Shown: positions 34,852 to 39,394 of the stretch, piece by piece
How positions within the stretch are numbered: position 1 is the first letter of the stretch
Layout: every line of letters begins with the position of its first letter
Source of the DNA: Gammaproteobacteria bacterium
GTDB taxonomy: Bacteria > Pseudomonadota > Gammaproteobacteria > SZUA-140
NCBI GenBank assembly: GCA_020845975.1
Contig: JADLET010000054.1
Span: forward strand, 1 to 39,394
Direction: 5' to 3'
Length of the DNA: 39,394 nt
Translations under genes and position numbers: made by a program
Notes under the pieces: generated by a model
Databases searched by the model: none
Told to the model about the DNA's origin: nothing
What the model saw: the letters and a program-made list of their open reading frames with translations, nothing else

Positions 34852-35853
34852 ATGACGGTTCAGATAGGCATCAACGGTTTCGGGCGCATGGGGCGGCTCG
34901 GCCTGCGCGCCGGCTGGAACAGCGCGGGACTCACGTTCGCACGCATCAACGAGGTCTCGACCGACGCCGCGGGCTCGGCGCACCTGCTCAAGTTCGATTC
35001 GGTGCATGGCGCCTGGTCCGAGGAATGCGCCTCCGACGGCGAGGCCCTGATCGTCGGCGGACGGCGCATCGCCTGCAGCCGCAGTCCGTCCATCGCCGAG
35101 GCCGACTGGTCGGGCTGCGATATCGTGATCGAGGCGACCGGGAAACACCACAAGAAGCCGGAGACGCTGCGCGGCTATTTCGATCAGGGCGTGAAGAAGG
35201 TCCTCGTCGCCGCGCCGACCGAGGGCGCGCTCGACATCGTCTATGGCATCAACGACCACCTGTACGACCCGGCGACGCACCACGTCGTCACGGCCGCCTC
35301 CTGCACCACCAACTGCCTGGCGCCGGTAGTCAAGGTCATGCACGAGCGCATCGGCATCGTGCATGGCGCCATGACCACCATCCACAACATCACCAACACC
35401 CAGACCATCGTCGACAAGGGCCACAAGGACCTGCGCCGCGCGCGCGCCTGCGGCCAGTCGCTGATCCCCACAACCACCGGCTCGGCCCGGGCGATCACAA
35501 AAATATTTCCCGAACTCGCCGGCAAGCTCAATGGACTTGCCGTGCGTGTGCCGCTGCTCAACGCCTCGCTCACCGACTTCGTGTTCGAGGCGCAGCGGCC
35601 GGTCACGGAGACGGAGGTCAACGGATATTTCCGGGAAGCGGCGGCGGGTGAGCTCCGCGGCATCCTCGGCTACGAGGAACGGCCGCTTGTCTCGGCTGAC
35701 TTCCTCAACGACGCGCGCTCCTCCATCGTCGATGCGCCGTCCACCATGGTCGTCGACGGCACCCAGGTGAAGGTGCTGGCCTGGTACGACAACGAATGGG
35801 GTTACGTTAACCGCATGATGGACATCGCGCGCATGCTGGCGGCGCACCTCTGA
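34852..35853 (+). CDS. ArsJ-associated glyceraldehyde-3-phosphate dehydrogenase
   Basis: [77 protein letters not shown]; immediately upstream of arsJ. Confidence 0.95.
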   Translation: MTVQIGINGFGRMGRLGLRAGWNSAGLTFARINEVSTDAAGSAHLLKFDSVHGAWSEECASDGEALIVGGRRIACSRSPSIAEADWSGCDIVIEATGKHHKKPETLRGYFDQGVKKVLVAAPTEGALDIVYGINDHLYDPATHHVVTAASCTTNCLAPVVKVMHERIGIVHGAMTTIHNITNTQTIVDKGHKDLRRARACGQSLIPTTTGSARAITKIFPELAGKLNGLAVRVPLLNASLTDFVFEAQRPVTETEVNGYFREAAAGELRGILGYEERPLVSADFLNDARSSIVDAPSTMVVDGTQVKVLAWYDNEWGYVNRMMDIARMLAAHL

Positions 35854-35876
35854 TCCGCCCGCAGCACGATACAGAC

Positions 35877-37106
35877 ATGGACGTCGGCACACGCAATTAC
35901 CTCGTCGTCACCGGCGGCTATTGGGCATTCACCGTCACCGACGGCGCCATCCGCATGCTGGTGGTGCTGTACTTCCACCTGCTCGGCTATTCCCCGCTCG
36001 AAGTGGCGCTGCTGTTCCTGTTCTACGAATTCTTCGGCATCGTCACCAACCTGGCGGGGGGCTGGCTGGGCGCGCGCATCGGGCTCAATCTCACCATGCA
36101 CATCGGCATGGGCCTGCAGGTCATCGCGCTCGCGCTGCTCACCGTGCCGGATGCCTGGCTGTCGGTGCCCTATGTGATGGCGGCACAGGCGCTCTCCGGT
36201 ATCGCCAAGGACCTCAACAAGATGTCCGCCAAGGCAAGCGTGAAGGCGCTCGCCGGCGGCGGCGGAGAATCACGCCTGTTCACCTGGGTCGCCGCACTCA
36301 CCGGATCGAAGAACGCGCTCAAGGGCGCCGGTTTCTTCGCCGGCGCCGCGCTGCTGCAGGGGCTCGGCTTCCGCGGCGCGCTGGCCGTGCTCGCCGGGTC
36401 GCTGCTGTGCGTACTGATCGTCACCGCGCTGCTGCTGCCCTCCGGGGTCGGCAGGATGAAAACGAAACCGAAATTCACCCAGGTATTTTCCAATAAACCC
36501 GCGATCAACTGGCTGGCGGCGGCGCGCTTCTTCCTGTTCGGCGCGCGCGACGTGTGGTTCGTGGTCGGCCTGCCGGTGTACCTCTACGCGGTGCTCGGCT
36601 GGTCATTCATGCAGGTGGGCGCGTTCCTCGCGCTGTGGGTGATCGGCTCTGGCATCGTGCAGGCCGCCGCGCCGCGCATCTTTGGCCGCGGCCGAAGCCC
36701 GGGCGGCGCCGCCGCGCGCGGGTGGGCCGGCGTGCTCGCGGCGTTGCCTGCCGGCATCGCGCTCGCGCTGGGCCAGGGGTGGGATCCGGCGCCGGTGGTG
36801 ATCAGCGGACTCATCCTGTTCGGCATCGTGTTCGCCGTCAATTCAGCGGTTCATTCCTACCTGATCCTCGCCTATTCAGAGGGTGACCGGGTGGCGCTGA
36901 GCGTCGGTTTCTATTACATGGCCAACGCGGGCGGCCGCCTCGCCGGCACGGTGCTGTCCGGCTGGGCCTACCAGACGCACGGGCTGGTGGGCTGCCTGTG
37001 GTTGTCCAGCGCCTTCGTGCTCGCCGCGGCGGCGCTGTCGATCAAGTTGCCGCCAGTGCGTGCGGAGGCGCGAGCCGGGGCCGTGCGTATCTCGGATGAT
37101 GGGTGA
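35877..37106 (+). CDS. arsJ: Organoarsenical (1-arseno-3-phosphoglycerate) efflux MFS transporter ArsJ
   Basis: NYLVVTGGYWAFTVTDGAIRMLVVLYFHLLGYSPLEVALLFLFYEFFGIVTNLAGGWLGARIGL...GIAKDLNKMSAKASVK; MFS protein following GAPDH. Confidence 0.93.
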   Translation: MDVGTRNYLVVTGGYWAFTVTDGAIRMLVVLYFHLLGYSPLEVALLFLFYEFFGIVTNLAGGWLGARIGLNLTMHIGMGLQVIALALLTVPDAWLSVPYVMAAQALSGIAKDLNKMSAKASVKALAGGGGESRLFTWVAALTGSKNALKGAGFFAGAALLQGLGFRGALAVLAGSLLCVLIVTALLLPSGVGRMKTKPKFTQVFSNKPAINWLAAARFFLFGARDVWFVVGLPVYLYAVLGWSFMQVGAFLALWVIGSGIVQAAAPRIFGRGRSPGGAAARGWAGVLAALPAGIALALGQGWDPAPVVISGLILFGIVFAVNSAVHSYLILAYSEGDRVALSVGFYYMANAGGRLAGTVLSGWAYQTHGLVGCLWLSSAFVLAAAALSIKLPPVRAEARAGAVRISDDG

Positions 37107-37244
37107 TGGGTGATGGCAAAAAGCCAGACTCATCGGTATTCATAGATCAAATCATTTCTTGAAGTTCATTTCTCTTGCTCGTCACCCGATACCGCTCGCC
37201 CTCTTTTTAATCACCGTTTCCTCATTACCCACCACCCCTGACTC
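37096..37244. repeat. Second, diverged GTGATGG-type palindromic element
   Basis: GATGGGTGATGGGTGATGG (37096-37116 region) and TTTTAATCACC...CATTACCCACCACCCCTGACTCACCCC (37205-37244), matching both arms of the 21.7-21.9 kb element. Confidence 0.65.
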
Positions 37245-37250
37245 ACCCCG

Positions 37251-38954
37251 TCACTCCGAGGCGTGCGCCATCAGCACCAGATACCTGTCAAGGTGGGCCT
37301 CGCGCGGCGCCCTGTCGACGTCTCGATAAGCACACCTCCCCGTTCCGCAGGAGGCCCCGCCGGTAAGCCTGTCGAGCACCAGGTCCGGCATGTCGTAGTG
37401 GCGCATCGCGGGAGGACTGACAGGCCGCCCGCGATCGATGATCGCAATGCGGTTGTAGTGATCGCTGTTCGGGCGATTGCCCAGATAAGCAAGCGCGTTA
37501 TAAGTGTTGGGACCGAACTGCAGCGGCGGCACATGGTCGGAGACCAGAACGATCAGACTGTCCGGATCGAGCGCGACCAGCCTCCGCACATAGGCGGCGA
37601 TCGCCTCGGTGCGATAGTAGAACTGATTGACGACGCGCTCGAGGTGCACATCGTGAAACCCGGACCGAAGCTGGATCACTGCCGGGCGCTTGAGCGGATC
37701 GAGGTTATGCGGCGTGTGGCCATAGATGGTCAACACGTAATTGAACAGCGGCAGCCGGTCGCCGCGGCGCAGATAGTCCTCAACAAAACCCAGGTTCTGC
37801 GCGAACAGGTCGCCGTCGAACTGGTAATCCTCCACCCCGGTGTCGCCCGCGTGCAGATAGGTGGGCCCGGCGGAATAAAATTCCGCCGGATAGTACTGCT
37901 CGGCGAAACCGATGCCCTGGTAAGCCGGCTGCGCATTGAAGAAGTTCGGTTTGTAGGCGTTGCTCGCGGTAACCTGGTAACCAAGCCCCGACAGAATACC
38001 GGGCAGACAGTGCGCCGAGGCGCCGGTGAAGGCGTTGAATTCGACACTGGACAGCTTCTCGAAGGCCGGCACGCCGCACAATACCTCGAACTCTGCCTGC
38101 GCCGTCCCGCCGCCGAAGACCGGGGAAACCGACAGCCCCAGGGTGTTACCGAACAATTGCTCGAAATCCGGATGCACCGGGCTGCGCGAGAACTCCACCC
38201 CCTTGAACAGGCGCGGGTCGAGGAAGCTTTCCAGCACGATGAGATGGACATCGCGCCGCTGCAAATCGGGCCCGATGCGCGCAAGCTCTTCCCGGTAGTG
38301 TGCGTCGAAGGCGGCGCGGTCGCGATAGGGCGCGATCCGCTCCAGCGTCCCGGCGCGCTGCGCCTCGCGGTAAAGCAGCATGGCCATGCGGCCATTCTGC
38401 TCCACGCTCTTGCCGTCCGAGTAGGTCACGATCTCGTGAGCGAAGGACTGGAAACCGGAGGCGAAGGCGTCCGGCGCGGCCCGAACTCCCAGCGCGATAA
38501 CCACCAGCGGCAACATGCTCAGCGCCAGACGCCAGGGTCTGGCGTAGTCGATTTTCGCGAACAGCATCAGGAACGGCGTGACGAAGGCGATGACCAGCAG
38601 GATCGCATACGGCAGCGGCAGGACCTGCAAAAGCTCGGGAAGCTCGGAGATATTGATCAGGCGGAAAACCTGGCCATACACCAGATAAAACACATCGTGC
38701 ACCAGATAGATGACGAAGATCGGTATGGCGGCCAGCACCGGGCGCCAGCTCGACGGCTTGAGGGCGGTATAGAGCAGACCGTAGAGACACAGAACGCAGA
38801 GGAGCTCCGGCCACTGGAGATACAGCAGCTTGGCGCTGAAGCCCCCGTACACCTCCACCAGCTTTGCATAGATCGCCAGCGCCGCGAGCAAGAGCGCGAC
38901 ATGCAGGAGAGGCTTGCGCCAGCGATCTGGTAAAGACAGGGACATGGGCATCAC
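37251..38954 (-). CDS. LTA synthase-like (sulfatase-fold) phosphoglycerol/alkaline-phosphatase superfamily membrane protein
   Basis: N-terminal TM helices, then LIVLESFLDPRLF, VFGGGTAQAEFEVLCG (LtaS-type catalytic Thr), YGHTPHN, LIVLVSDHVPPL. Confidence 0.88.
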   Translation of the reverse strand: MMPMSLSLPDRWRKPLLHVALLLAALAIYAKLVEVYGGFSAKLLYLQWPELLCVLCLYGLLYTALKPSSWRPVLAAIPIFVIYLVHDVFYLVYGQVFRLINISELPELLQVLPLPYAILLVIAFVTPFLMLFAKIDYARPWRLALSMLPLVVIALGVRAAPDAFASGFQSFAHEIVTYSDGKSVEQNGRMAMLLYREAQRAGTLERIAPYRDRAAFDAHYREELARIGPDLQRRDVHLIVLESFLDPRLFKGVEFSRSPVHPDFEQLFGNTLGLSVSPVFGGGTAQAEFEVLCGVPAFEKLSSVEFNAFTGASAHCLPGILSGLGYQVTASNAYKPNFFNAQPAYQGIGFAEQYYPAEFYSAGPTYLHAGDTGVEDYQFDGDLFAQNLGFVEDYLRRGDRLPLFNYVLTIYGHTPHNLDPLKRPAVIQLRSGFHDVHLERVVNQFYYRTEAIAAYVRRLVALDPDSLIVLVSDHVPPLQFGPNTYNALAYLGNRPNSDHYNRIAIIDRGRPVSPPAMRHYDMPDLVLDRLTGGASCGTGRCAYRDVDRAPREAHLDRYLVLMAHASE

Positions 38955-39358
38955 GGCGAAACGGGGAGATGGGCTGAGATTGTGCAGCCATTGTCATCAA
39001 ACTGCAATATTACACCCGCCGGCCCCCTGAAGCGTCGAAAGCCGCACATCTCGCGCCCCTTTTACACCCCCTGGCAAGGCGCGCCTCCAACAGACAAACC
39101 TTTCAACGCCGTTAACGCATCAATGAAATGAATGCCATCCGTATGGCATTCGTATGCCAAACCATCCGCCTGCGCCGTGAATGAACCCGCCCTGTCGACG
39201 AACCATTCACGGTCCGCGAGCGTACCCGCTTCCAGTAACGATTTCGAAACACTTCCATGCGATTCTCCATTTGATCCTGCATCCACGCGATGCATGCGGC
39301 GCAGGATATTTCTCCACTGACACATCATCAACGAAACAAATAATCACAAGGAGCGCAT

Positions 39359-39394
39359 ATGTCCAGTCAAACACTGATCAAATCCATCATCTTC
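39359..39394 (+). CDS. Start of a CDS truncated by the window end
   Basis: AAGGAG RBS then ATG TCC AGT CAA ACA CTG ATC AAA TCC ATC ATC TTC (MSSQTLIKSIIF...), open to the edge. Confidence 0.6.
   Translation, partial: MSSQTLIKSIIF

Noticed and set aside
37263-38933. 556-aa plus-strand ORF
   Set aside because: Mirror ORF of the LtaS-like gene; no recognisable domains.

Overview
GC-rich (probably gammaproteobacterial) chromosomal window with about 35 confidently placed genes and no phage, IS or CRISPR. Left to right: a tRNA block (partial Thr, Gly, Tyr; minus strand); mazG, a DUF2835 protein and a YkgJ-type Cys-cluster protein; a Lys-tailed HU-like protein; slt; a DksA/TraR-like zinc finger; an AIG2-like protein, a lipoprotein and a DUF423 protein; an MscS-like / soluble MgtE-like / MgtE operon; a GGDEF-EAL protein with a periplasmic CxxCH (heme c-type) motif; a CpxAR-like two-component system divergent from SpoIIAA-like, DUF2892 and CpxP/Spy-like genes; TerC (PGPGW fusion), def, an ACT-domain protein, ZIP, an ankyrin lipoprotein and pgeF; a PlcP/LpxH-like metallophosphoesterase divergent from two GT4 glycosyltransferases, PAP2 and ppx; an RluA-type protein, an ABC exporter, OmpA/TSP3 and a GDP-mannose Nudix hydrolase; a complete arsR-arsC-acr3-gapdh-arsJ operon; and an LtaS-like transferase. 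Strongest leads: (1) a candidate phosphate-starvation lipid-remodelling locus (PlcP-like + 2 GT4 + PAP2 + Ppx) with a Pho-box-like array in the divergent intergenic region; (2) a probably leaderless arsR whose promoter is overlaid by a perfect inverted repeat; (3) a CpxR-like box (CTTAC-N5-CTTAC) next to a palindromic TATAAT between cpxR and the cpxP-like operon; (4) a diverged pair of GTGATGG-heptamer palindromic elements; (5) an RluA-like protein lacking the catalytic Asp. All assignments were made by eye from the sequence; no database search was run.
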